A DNA stretch of 56,703 bases, from positions 1-56,703 of IMG/VR virus record IMGVR_UViG_3300033141_000963; one strand, 5' to 3'. Made by a program: the position numbers and the translations under genes. The notes under the pieces were generated by a model. That model was not told where the DNA came from. It searched no databases and saw only the letters and a program-made list of their open reading frames with translations. Positions 15,212-25,099 of this stretch are shown here, piece by piece (positions within the stretch are counted from its first letter, which is position 1; every line of letters starts with the position of its first letter). The stretch comes from a virus.

Positions 15212-18200
15212 ATGGCATTTAATATAAACGCAGCAGTAGTTCTTAGTGGCCCAAAGAACATTGGTAAAGTTAGTAGTAGCATTAAAAAGCAGCTATCTGG
15301 CATAAATGTTCCTGTAAATATAAAACTTGACAAAAACACCGCAAGGGGTATAAGATCTGTCAACACCCAATTACAGGGACTCAACACTACTTTATCAACG
15401 CTACAGAAAAACGCAGCTACCACAGCTTCTTCTTTCAGATCTCTTGCTAATTCCACCAAGTCAATTCAGAGTGGTGCGAAAGCAGTAAGCTCTGCCACAT
15501 CCAATGTAAATAAGTCATTGGGGCAAACAGCCAAGGCTGCAAATGTTGCTGGTGGTGCTTTACAAAACTTTGGTAAAGATGCTGCTCTTGCTGCACGTAG
15601 ATTTGCTGCGTTTAGTGTTGCCACTGGTGTTATATTTGGTTTTACTAGAGCCGTTGGTACTGCCACAAAAGAAGCAATTCAATTTGAACGTGAACTTGCT
15701 AAGATTACTCAGGTTACTGGCAAAGCAGGTAAAGATCTTGATGGCCTTAGAAAGACTGTTGACTCCTTGGCTACTGGTTTGGGGCTTGGTGCTAATGAGC
15801 TTTTAGGTGTTGGCCGTACATTTGCACAAACTGGTCAATCACTAAATCAAATCGAAAAATCATTAAAGGCTGTTGCTAAAGCATCTCTTGCACCTACTTT
15901 CGGTGATATTCAGAAAACAACAGAAGGTGCTATTGCTGCTCTTAGTCAGTTCAAGCTAGAGGCAGATGCACTAGAGGGTGTTCTTGGATCTTTGAATCAA
16001 GTATCTAAAAGATTCGCTGTTGAATCTGACGACTTGATCTCTGTTATTCGTCGTGCTGGTGGTGTGTTTGCTGCATCATCGCAACAGCTTGGTGCTCCAG
16101 AAGAAAGACTTCGTGAGCTTATTGGTATCTTCACCGCTGTTAGATCTACAACTCGTGAATCTGCTGATACAATTGCTACTGGTTTGAGAACTATCTTTAC
16201 TCGTATCCAAAGACCTCAAACAATTGAATTCCTGAAGCAATTCGGAGTTCAGTTAAGAGCAACTAAGGATGATGCAAAGGCACTTGGTGTTGCAGAAGGA
16301 GACTTTATTGGTATTTTTGAAGCCCTTAAAAGAATATCTAAAGCATCAAAGGGTCTTGATACTCTGCAAACTGCTAGGTTGGTTGAAGAACTTGGTGGTG
16401 TTCGTCAGGTAGGTAAATTGATTCCTGCTTTGCAGAACTTTGAAAAAGCAGAAAAGGCTGTTCAGGTCGCACTCAAGGGTAGAGGTAGTATTGCAAAAGA
16501 TGTTGGAATTGCGACACGAACACTTTCTGTTCAGATAGAGCAGCTACAGCAACGATTCGGAAAACTTATTCGTGATATTGCCGACTCGTCTACATTCCAG
16601 AATTTAGCTAGATTTGCTATACAAACAGCAAACGCATTTATTACTCTTGCTGATGCTTTAAGGCCAATTCTTCCTGCACTCACAGCCATTGCTGCTGTAA
16701 AAATCGGTGCTGGTGCTATCGGATTCGGAAGAGGTTTTCTTGGGGGTCTTTCCAAAGGTGGAGGAGCAACTGGAGTAGGTTCTGGTCTTGCTAGTGTAGC
16801 AACAGGTGGCGGCAGTGCCCAACAAACAGCGACACAAAAACAAGCTGCATCTGCTGCTTCTAAAAATACTACTGCTTTAAATTCTAATACATCTGCATTA
16901 AAGACATTAAATACATCTATCAGCAACCTACAGAGATCTTCTCAAACATTAAACACAAGTGCTGGTAAACTAACAACTCAAGCCTCAACCCTTAATGCTA
17001 CTTTAACAAGGCTTCCTGCTCAGATTGCCGCTTCGACTCGTGGTGGTGGTGCTATACCCATTGGTGGAGGAAGAGGCAGGAGGCGTGCTGCTGGTGGTAA
17101 AATCCCTAAGTTTAAAAAAGGCGGCTTTGTTGAAGGTGCTTCTCATGCTCAGGGCGGTGTTGTTGCTGAACTTGAGGGTGGTGAGCTTGTTGTTCCAAAG
17201 GAACAGGCAAAGAGACTTGCTGTTGGTGGTTTGGCGAAGGCTGCTTCTAAAAGAGCGTCTTCTGGTAGAGGATTAGGTAAAACTGAAGATTTATTCAAAC
17301 CATCTAGTGCTGGCGGTCTTGGCATCGAACTTACTGCTGGCTTTGGTAAATTCTTAGGTAAAAATTTGCCGGGAACAGGTGGTAAAACAAATAGATTCGC
17401 TAACTTGCCACCAGCAGAGCAAAAAAGATTAGCAACCGAATATAGAAAAAGCAAAAGAGGACAAGGAACTTCTGGTGTTGCGGCAAGCAACGCTGGAGCT
17501 AAGAATGTAAGATTAAATCTTTTACCAAATAAATTTGCTGGACTTTTCTTGACTGGTACTGAAAGTCGAGGTACTGGTACTGGTGCTGGTATTGCTCCTT
17601 CTGCAAAAGTACAAGCTGCACTTGTTGCAAAAGCCAAAAAATCGGGTTTTCCAAAAGCAGAAAGAGTTACTCTATCAGGACCAGTTTCTCAATTTGTTTC
17701 TGATAAGAATGAAAGAAGATCTGGTATAGATAAAGAAACCGCAGAGGCAGCAGAAGAGGCATTTAATTCAGCCACCAAAAAAGCACTTACCTCAGAAAAG
17801 TTAGATATTGGTAATGGAACGCCATTTAAGGTTTCTGACACTGCCATTGCTAATGCTGTAAAACCTTTGTTCCAAAAAGATGGTTTAAAAACTAATAGTG
17901 CCCAAGCAACCATTCAAGGATATCTTCTTGAGGGTATTATCGGCGTTATGGGTAAAATCCAACCACAAAGTTCAGAAGCAAACTTTGATTTTCGTTTTGA
18001 TAAGGGCAAGAATGTAAGTTTTGAAGGGCTTGCAGACTTCTTCGGGCAGCAGGCGAATTTATTTAGACCGTTACGTGCTGGCGATGCTAAAAGACAAGCT
18101 AGTGCAAAAAGTGTTACTTCTATCTTTAATAAAAGTGCTAAATTATTATCTTCTGAACCTATCGGTGATTCTGCATCATTTGTAGCAGCTAGAAACGGAA

Positions 18201-21200
18201 AAATGATTCCGGGAGATGGAATGACTCCTGTTGCTGTTTCAAATGGCGAGGGCGTTATAGCACCCAATGTAGCAAAAGGAAATCTTGCAGATCTAGAGAA
18301 AGCAAGAAAAGGTGATGCGGAGGCTATTTCTCGCGTTGCCAATCTTCCTATATCAAAAATTAAAGGAATAGGTACTGGAACATCTGATAGTATCAAAGGT
18401 GAGCTTCCTGCAAACAGCTTTGTTCTTCCTGCACGATCCATGAAAAAAATGCGAGAGCAGAAACTTAATGTTGGCGGTGTTGTAAGAGGAGTTGGTTCCG
18501 CAGTTAAAAAAGACCCAACTACTGCTTTGTTCTTGGGCCTTGAAGCATCTTTGCTTGCAACCTCTAAGTCATCAGAAGAATTTAAATCTAACTTGGTTAA
18601 TGCTGGACTTACCTTGGCTTTCTTTGGGCCACAACTAAAAGAATTTGCAGCTAATATTAAAAATGCTTCTAATGAATTATCAAAGAGTGCTGGAGCACAA
18701 GCGTCTGCACCTACTAAAAAAGCCCGCAAAGTAACTGCTAATCTTGATGATATTAGACGTGGAAATGCTATAGTAAAGGCTGGAAGCGTTAATCCCAGAC
18801 TTAATGCAGCCACTAATACACAACTCAGTAGCTCAAGCAAAGCTCTTGCTAATGTTGCAAATGATAAGACTGCAAAATCAAATGCACTTGCTGCTAAAGC
18901 AAATAAAGCAACAGCAAATGCAATTACAGAAGTTGAAAAAACAAAAAAATTAACTAGTCAAAGAAATGCTTCTTTAAAAAAATTACAAGGCTCAGAGAAA
19001 AAATTATCAAGCCTGAAAGAGACACAGGCTCGCCAAATTAAAATTGTGCAACAGGCGGAAGCAAAAGTTGCAACCCTAGAGGCAAAAAAAGCTAATCTAA
19101 TACAAACACAAAATAAGATAATCGCTGACCAATCTGCAAAGACAGCAAGATTAAATCAGATTGTCGGTGACAAAGACCCTAGAGCGTTACAGAACCAAAA
19201 AGATCTAAAATTTGCAAAAGAACAACTCAAGGAAGCCCAAGGCGTAAACGCTAGAGGTGGCACTAAAGGTGGACAGAAGTTTGCTCAGGGTCAAATAAAA
19301 ACACTCCAAGCAAATGTTACCAATCTAGAGAGACAAGGGGCAGCAATACAAAAGAGTTTGGCTAACGAGGCAAACGTATTAGCTAGACAAACTGGCGGTG
19401 GAGCACAAAAAGGTCTAGCAAATATCGGCAGCAAAATTTCTTCACTTGATAAAGACATTAAGGGTCTTAATGCCGGTGCTCGTGCCCTTAAAGGAAGCGT
19501 TTTAGACTTAGACACCCAAATTGCAAAACAAGGAAAAATTGTTGCAGACAATACTAAAGCTGCCAAAACTTCACAAGCTGCATTAAAGAGACAAACGCAA
19601 GTTGCCCAAAAAGCAGTTGCAAATCAGCGAACAGCACGTACCGCTGCTACAGCCGCTCGTGGTGTTGCACAAGCAGCAAGAGGAAGACTTGCAGACTTTA
19701 ATACTCTTGCAAAAGCGGAGCAAGGCAGAAGAGCATTATCATCCGGTACTAGGGCTGCAAGAATTGCTGGCAAGGATGGTTTGTCAAGAGCAGCTAGATT
19801 TGAACGTGCTAGAAGTATTAGAGAAGCTAGATTTGCTAGAGTAAATCCGGGAGCTAAAAATCCATTTGCAAAAGGTAGATTTGGATTTAAAGGTTTTCAG
19901 TTGGGTAATTTTGGGATTGCTGGTCGTGCTGGTGGTACTGGTCTTGCAGGACTTGGTGCAAAAGCTGGAACTGTTGCCAAGGCTGGTCTTGGTGGTCCGG
20001 GCGGTATCGCTGCATTACTTGCTAGTTTGTTTGGTGATGCAGTAGTAAATACTGGTACTGAGGCTATTGTTGGAAAACAAAAAACTGTTGCTGGTGCTAA
20101 AGGGTTTAGTCAAGAACAAGGCGGAAGAAGAACTGCCCAAATTACTGGTGGGTTGAAAGGTGGTATTAGCGGTGCTGCACTTGGTGCTAGTATCGGTTTA
20201 TCGACTGGGCCACTTGCTCCGATTTTAGCACCTGTATTTGCTGCTGTTGGTGCTTTGGTTGGAACGGTTGATGGAGTTCTAAGCGGATTAAAAGGTCAGC
20301 TTGAATTTGAAACATTAGAAAAAGCAGAAAATGCTGGGCTAAAGTTAGGAACTGCATTAGATACATTGTCAGAAAAAGGCTTTAAAAATGTTGAAGCTCT
20401 AGATGCTGTTACCGATGCTTCAAATGGTCTGGTTTCTCAGGTGGTTGCAACAAGTTCAAGACTAAATGCCCTAACCTTTAGTGGAAGACAAGAAGGACTT
20501 GCCGTAGCAGGAGGTACTAATATTGCTGGCGGTGCTGTTCAGGCATTTGCTAATTTTTCAGATAACCTGAGTGTTGGTTTCAATTTGCTTGGAAAAGTTA
20601 TATCTCAAGAAACCGGAACGGGCATAGAAGGCTTTTCAAATAGCATCGGAGGTCTTATAGATCAGGCTTTATTGGCAGATCAGACATTATCTGAAAGTTC
20701 AAATGGTCTTGTAAGTTTCTTTGGTTCTATTCGCAAAGGTACGGCAGAACTTCTTGGGTTTGATGTTGAGGGCAGAGCTAACGCCGCTCGACAAAAGGTT
20801 GTTGGTGCTGGTCAGCTTATAAATGCAGAAAATTTCCAAAGATCATTAATTGCAATACCACAAGAAGCACTAGAAAAAGCAAGCATAACATTCCAAGGGC
20901 TTGGTCCAGCTATTGCTAATAGTATTAGTATTGATGACGTTGCAGAAATAGCCGGTCAAGGTTCTGGAAGTTTTGATGACTTACTTGAATCGTTGAAGGC
21001 AGCAGGAGATGGGTCAGAAGAATTCAAAGCTCAGTTGGCAGCACTTAAAGGTCTTGCTGGTGTTGAAGCACTAAAACAAGCCAAAGATTTGTCAGGAGTT
21101 TTTTCTGAAATAGCTGCTGCTGGGAAAGATAGTGGTCGCGAAGGACTTCTAAAAACATTATTTGCTATCGGAGAAAATTCTGCACAAGCATTTGCACAAG

Positions 21201-24200
21201 GCGTTTCTTCTGGAAAATCATTTGAAGAATCGGGTCAGTTGGCTGGTGAAAAATTCACAGATCAAATTCAAGCAAGACTAAATGCTTCTCGAAGCGGTAT
21301 TGATCTAAAGGAGATTGGAATTGATGACCTTGAAGATTTACAAAATAAATTGCAAGAAAATCCTGCACTTTTGACTCAATTATCTGGTGCTCTTGGTGTT
21401 AATTCTCAGGAACTTTCAACACTTATTAATCAAACAGACGGATACATAAGTTCTGTAGAAGAGCAAATTACAGCACAGGTTGCAGCAGAACAAAAACAAA
21501 GGCTAGTAAATGATCTATTGCGTACTCAAGCTCAAGGTCTTGATGCGTTTGCCGCTGCACTAGAAGATTTAGACGCTCGCGTTGGAAATATCGTATCAGA
21601 CTTTACTACTACTGCATCAAATGTTCAGCAAGAAGTTTCAAGAATATTTAGTACTCAGCAAAAAGTAAGTGCTGTAGGAAGAGCTAATGTATTTGAAGGT
21701 GGAGGTAGGGGTCGTTCAAGAGAAGAATTGCAAGCTGGAGTTGACAGGGTTAGAAAATCAATTGCGGGCGATCCTTCTGATTTTGCAGACCTTCCAGATA
21801 CAATCGCTCTTGGAAACAGATTACCACAAGCCTTGAAAGATACAGTAGATCAAATTGATAGAGAGGGAGGCAAATTTACTTTTGAAGAAGTAAAAGATAA
21901 ATTGATTGATAATATCAATGCCGAAGGTGATATATTCTCTGGTCTTTCAGAGCCAGTTAAACAGCAATTGACAGCATCATTAGAAGGTGTATTTGTTGGT
22001 TTAAGACAAGGCGGTGGTGAATTAGGTATTGCTGATATCAAGAATACTTTGCAGGAATTTGGAGGAATCCAAGCTAAATTTACTGAATTAAGTCAGCGAT
22101 CAGCGAGCGTATTGGAAAACGTAACGAATAATTTAAATACATTCAATGCTGCGATACTTGAAAGTGCAAACCTAGTAGTAGAAGCATCAAGACAAAGAGT
22201 AGATGCAGAACTAAGTGTTCTTGAGCGTGGTTCTTCATTCGAGGATCAGTTTGATAGATTTAGAACTGGTAGTAGAGATTCTTTAACTAAAGCAAATTCT
22301 AGATTCGCTGCAAGACAAGCTACTTTACTCAATGCTGGCGGTGCTGGTACTGCAACTGTAGGTGGTGTAAATCTTGGAACAGTTGGTGGTGGCGATTTGC
22401 TTGATAGAAGAACCGGGCTTGAAGACATCAGAAAGGGGCTATTAGACAAGATAGGCGAGCTTACTGGTGTTGACACAACAAATACAAGAGATGTTGTTGC
22501 GGCTGCACAAGGATTTGATGGTGCTGACCAACTTATTACTGAGCTTGGCAATACGACTGCTGCTCTTGAAGGTACAAAACGTGCTATTGAAGAAGCTACA
22601 AGTGAAACCGCTAGGCTTTCTGCAATCGAAGATAGACTTGCTAGTATTAATGAAAGCAGACTAAGTGAAAGACAAAGATTGCAGTCTGGACTTAGCCAAC
22701 TTTCAAATGCAAAAACACCTGAAGAAAGAAATAAAATTCTCAATGAGATTCAAAGACCATTTATTGCTGCAAGCAAACTTGCTGCTGGTCAAGCACTTTC
22801 AGTACAAGAAGGTGCTGCACTTCAAAGTGACTTGCTTTCTGGAAATACTGGTATTGTAGCAAATGCATTTAGGCAACAAAATCCGGGTGCAACAGAAGAA
22901 GAGGTCGCTGACTTTATTGAAAACAGTCTTGCAAACTTCCAAATCGGTGGTCAGAATCTATTCAGAGGTCTTGGTCTTGGTGCAGATGCTACTGCTGCCG
23001 TATTCGGAGCACCAGATGGTCCGGGTGCGACAGCTAAAGGAAAAACAAAAGAAGAACAATCTTTACTTAGTGAAGCAGAGAAAATTCAGCAAGAACAGTT
23101 AAAACTAATTGAGGGTACTGTAAATCAGAATACAGATTTGCTTACTGCACAACAAGATATTTACAAACAAAAAATAATAGAAACAACCGATGCCTTATTC
23201 TCTTCGGCAAATGCGTTTGCAGCACTTAGAGACAAAGAACAAGAGCTTCTTGCACTATCACAGCAAAGACTTGAGCAAACAAAACAGGTTGCTCTTGAAG
23301 AAGCTAAAGTCGAAGAGGAAAAGAAACTTGATGAAGCAGAAAAGAGACTGGGAAAATCAAAAGCAGAAAAACAATCAAGGCTTGATAGCTTTGCTAAAGG
23401 TGAGGAAGCTGTAGGTAAAAATCTTGGAACTAAAGGATTATTAGCGAGTCTAAAGCAGGCTACCGGAAGCAGTGCTGCTGACGCTGCGGCTCAGGCTGAA
23501 AGGTCAATTAAAGGAAATAAGGGTGTCTCAAAAGAAGTAATAAGAGATGATGTCGCTCTACAATTGTCTGGTTTGGTAGAAACATTAGCTTTTGCCGGTC
23601 AGCCGAGAAGTGATGAATCAGAGGCTTTCCAGTTAGGTCTATTTGAAAAACTAGCAGCAGCTACCGCCGGTAAAGATATTGAATCTCCAGAGGTCGCAGC
23701 AGCGTTTAATAAAATTATCTCTGATGCACTTAGTAGTGAAAAGTCTGGTTTTACACAAAGAACAGATAAAATTATTGCTGAAGATGCCGCGATTGTTAAA
23801 AAATCACAAGAAGGTATAGCAGCTAAAAATAAAGAAATTAAAGCATCTCAAGAAGCACAAGCTGAACTCAAGAAGAAAGCACAAGAAGAAGCTGCTAGTA
23901 GAGAGGCAGCAAAGAAAGCAAGAGATGCTGCTAATAAACAAGCTGCTGGTGCTGCTCCGGGAACGCCAACAGTCGGAGATAGGATCAGTAGCAAATTCAC
24001 TGAGGATCAAAAGAAAATTCTTGCCGGAATGGACCCCCCTGCTGCGGATGCACTTGGATCATTAGATCCCGGCGATGGAGTGTCACAATCGGTCAAAGCA
24101 AACGCCCAAGCCAGAGCCAGAGAAGCAAAAGCCGCTGGTATTGATCCGGGAGCAGCAAAAGCCGCTGCTGGAAATCTTAAAGCACCATCTGGCAGATTTG

Positions 24201-25087
24201 CAGGTAGCGGAACAGACTTCGGTACTTTAGAAGAAATAAGAAAAGTAAAATCTTTTAATCAATTTAAAGAAGCTGTTGGTCCTCAAAACGCTCAACTTTT
24301 CCTTGATGAAAAGAAAGATCAAGCCGCAGATAGAGCAAGACAAAAGCAAATAGCAGCAGAAGCATCAGATCCAAGGAAGAGAGCCAGAAGATTGGCGGAT
24401 CTTGAAAAAGAACAAAAAGCACAAGCAAATAGGGAAGCACTTTTGGAAAAGAAAGGTGGTTTTGGGGAAGAAGATGCAGCTAGACTATCAGAACTAAAAC
24501 AAACTGTAGGTCCGCTTAGTGAGGATCAAAGCAGAGAGCTTGCAAGCCTAAAAGCAAGACAAGGACTTTCTACTAGAATTGGTACTGGAGAAAAAAGAAT
24601 ACAAGCACTTAGCCTTGGTGCTGCTACTGGTGCAACCCCTCAAGAGACACAAAATCTTCAACAAGCCGAAGCAGCAAAAGCAGAGCAAACTTCAGTTATC
24701 AATAACGCAAAAGCACAGCAACAAGTACAGCAACAGACAGCACAAGGTGTTCCAACTCAAGCACAAGGAAAAATTCCTAATCCAGCGGGGCAACCAGTAG
24801 ATGCAAAATCAGGAAGTGGTGGAGCACAAGCCGGTGGAGCACAAGCCTTGTCGGATGCAGTAAATACAATAACATCTTCGACGTTCGCGAAAGATTTGCT
24901 CAGTGCTGCTACTAAATTATCAGAACTAGAAACATTAAATATAAATTTTGAAGGATCAATTAAGCCTATCGAGGTTATATTAAATGGGGGAGCTTTATTG
25001 AGAGAAATGAAAGAGGGCATAAAACAGGAACTAATACCTCTTATTAGCGACCAAGTTACCAAAGAATTACAAAACTTGAATCTATAG
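15212..25087 (+). CDS. Tail tape measure protein, 3,291 aa
   Basis: This is the scaffold that sets tail length, fills the tube and is ejected with the DNA. Residues about 155-465 match the TP901-type tape measure family: FERELAKITQVTGKAGKDLD, ANELLGVGRTFAQTG, SDDLISVIRRAGGVF, ADTIATGLRTIFTRIQRP and LVEELGGVRQVGKLIPAL. A hydrophobic Gly/Ala-rich stretch follows at about 480-515. Conserved tape-measure turns AELEGGELVVP (about 650) and MIPGDGMTPVAVSNGEGVI (about 1,000) are present. Coiled-coil, Ala/Gln/Lys-rich blocks occupy about 1,230-1,520 and 2,620-3,220. Glycine-rich hydrophobic segments near 1,590-1,690 could be membrane-active at ejection. No peptidoglycan hydrolase motif was recognised. 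At 1.5 angstrom per helical residue this predicts a tail of about 490 nm. AAGGT precedes the ATG. Confidence 0.9.
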   Translation: MAFNINAAVVLSGPKNIGKVSSSIKKQLSGINVPVNIKLDKNTARGIRSVNTQLQGLNTTLSTLQKNAATTASSFRSLANSTKSIQSGAKAVSSATSNVNKSLGQTAKAANVAGGALQNFGKDAALAARRFAAFSVATGVIFGFTRAVGTATKEAIQFERELAKITQVTGKAGKDLDGLRKTVDSLATGLGLGANELLGVGRTFAQTGQSLNQIEKSLKAVAKASLAPTFGDIQKTTEGAIAALSQFKLEADALEGVLGSLNQVSKRFAVESDDLISVIRRAGGVFAASSQQLGAPEERLRELIGIFTAVRSTTRESADTIATGLRTIFTRIQRPQTIEFLKQFGVQLRATKDDAKALGVAEGDFIGIFEALKRISKASKGLDTLQTARLVEELGGVRQVGKLIPALQNFEKAEKAVQVALKGRGSIAKDVGIATRTLSVQIEQLQQRFGKLIRDIADSSTFQNLARFAIQTANAFITLADALRPILPALTAIAAVKIGAGAIGFGRGFLGGLSKGGGATGVGSGLASVATGGGSAQQTATQKQAASAASKNTTALNSNTSALKTLNTSISNLQRSSQTLNTSAGKLTTQASTLNATLTRLPAQIAASTRGGGAIPIGGGRGRRRAAGGKIPKFKKGGFVEGASHAQGGVVAELEGGELVVPKEQAKRLAVGGLAKAASKRASSGRGLGKTEDLFKPSSAGGLGIELTAGFGKFLGKNLPGTGGKTNRFANLPPAEQKRLATEYRKSKRGQGTSGVAASNAGAKNVRLNLLPNKFAGLFLTGTESRGTGTGAGIAPSAKVQAALVAKAKKSGFPKAERVTLSGPVSQFVSDKNERRSGIDKETAEAAEEAFNSATKKALTSEKLDIGNGTPFKVSDTAIANAVKPLFQKDGLKTNSAQATIQGYLLEGIIGVMGKIQPQSSEANFDFRFDKGKNVSFEGLADFFGQQANLFRPLRAGDAKRQASAKSVTSIFNKSAKLLSSEPIGDSASFVAARNGKMIPGDGMTPVAVSNGEGVIAPNVAKGNLADLEKARKGDAEAISRVANLPISKIKGIGTGTSDSIKGELPANSFVLPARSMKKMREQKLNVGGVVRGVGSAVKKDPTTALFLGLEASLLATSKSSEEFKSNLVNAGLTLAFFGPQLKEFAANIKNASNELSKSAGAQASAPTKKARKVTANLDDIRRGNAIVKAGSVNPRLNAATNTQLSSSSKALANVANDKTAKSNALAAKANKATANAITEVEKTKKLTSQRNASLKKLQGSEKKLSSLKETQARQIKIVQQAEAKVATLEAKKANLIQTQNKIIADQSAKTARLNQIVGDKDPRALQNQKDLKFAKEQLKEAQGVNARGGTKGGQKFAQGQIKTLQANVTNLERQGAAIQKSLANEANVLARQTGGGAQKGLANIGSKISSLDKDIKGLNAGARALKGSVLDLDTQIAKQGKIVADNTKAAKTSQAALKRQTQVAQKAVANQRTARTAATAARGVAQAARGRLADFNTLAKAEQGRRALSSGTRAARIAGKDGLSRAARFERARSIREARFARVNPGAKNPFAKGRFGFKGFQLGNFGIAGRAGGTGLAGLGAKAGTVAKAGLGGPGGIAALLASLFGDAVVNTGTEAIVGKQKTVAGAKGFSQEQGGRRTAQITGGLKGGISGAALGASIGLSTGPLAPILAPVFAAVGALVGTVDGVLSGLKGQLEFETLEKAENAGLKLGTALDTLSEKGFKNVEALDAVTDASNGLVSQVVATSSRLNALTFSGRQEGLAVAGGTNIAGGAVQAFANFSDNLSVGFNLLGKVISQETGTGIEGFSNSIGGLIDQALLADQTLSESSNGLVSFFGSIRKGTAELLGFDVEGRANAARQKVVGAGQLINAENFQRSLIAIPQEALEKASITFQGLGPAIANSISIDDVAEIAGQGSGSFDDLLESLKAAGDGSEEFKAQLAALKGLAGVEALKQAKDLSGVFSEIAAAGKDSGREGLLKTLFAIGENSAQAFAQGVSSGKSFEESGQLAGEKFTDQIQARLNASRSGIDLKEIGIDDLEDLQNKLQENPALLTQLSGALGVNSQELSTLINQTDGYISSVEEQITAQVAAEQKQRLVNDLLRTQAQGLDAFAAALEDLDARVGNIVSDFTTTASNVQQEVSRIFSTQQKVSAVGRANVFEGGGRGRSREELQAGVDRVRKSIAGDPSDFADLPDTIALGNRLPQALKDTVDQIDREGGKFTFEEVKDKLIDNINAEGDIFSGLSEPVKQQLTASLEGVFVGLRQGGGELGIADIKNTLQEFGGIQAKFTELSQRSASVLENVTNNLNTFNAAILESANLVVEASRQRVDAELSVLERGSSFEDQFDRFRTGSRDSLTKANSRFAARQATLLNAGGAGTATVGGVNLGTVGGGDLLDRRTGLEDIRKGLLDKIGELTGVDTTNTRDVVAAAQGFDGADQLITELGNTTAALEGTKRAIEEATSETARLSAIEDRLASINESRLSERQRLQSGLSQLSNAKTPEERNKILNEIQRPFIAASKLAAGQALSVQEGAALQSDLLSGNTGIVANAFRQQNPGATEEEVADFIENSLANFQIGGQNLFRGLGLGADATAAVFGAPDGPGATAKGKTKEEQSLLSEAEKIQQEQLKLIEGTVNQNTDLLTAQQDIYKQKIIETTDALFSSANAFAALRDKEQELLALSQQRLEQTKQVALEEAKVEEEKKLDEAEKRLGKSKAEKQSRLDSFAKGEEAVGKNLGTKGLLASLKQATGSSAADAAAQAERSIKGNKGVSKEVIRDDVALQLSGLVETLAFAGQPRSDESEAFQLGLFEKLAAATAGKDIESPEVAAAFNKIISDALSSEKSGFTQRTDKIIAEDAAIVKKSQEGIAAKNKEIKASQEAQAELKKKAQEEAASREAAKKARDAANKQAAGAAPGTPTVGDRISSKFTEDQKKILAGMDPPAADALGSLDPGDGVSQSVKANAQARAREAKAAGIDPGAAKAAAGNLKAPSGRFAGSGTDFGTLEEIRKVKSFNQFKEAVGPQNAQLFLDEKKDQAADRARQKQIAAEASDPRKRARRLADLEKEQKAQANREALLEKKGGFGEEDAARLSELKQTVGPLSEDQSRELASLKARQGLSTRIGTGEKRIQALSLGAATGATPQETQNLQQAEAAKAEQTSVINNAKAQQQVQQQTAQGVPTQAQGKIPNPAGQPVDAKSGSGGAQAGGAQALSDAVNTITSSTFAKDLLSAATKLSELETLNINFEGSIKPIEVILNGGALLREMKEGIKQELIPLISDQVTKELQNLNL

Positions 25088-25099
25088 GGAATAGAAAAG

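Noticed and set aside
17914-18840. Long minus-strand open frame (308 codons) opposite the tape measure gene
   Set aside because: It is the antisense of an unmistakable tape measure coding region, has no ribosome binding site, and its product is low-complexity Ala/Leu/Ser sequence caused by the repetitive plus-strand codons.
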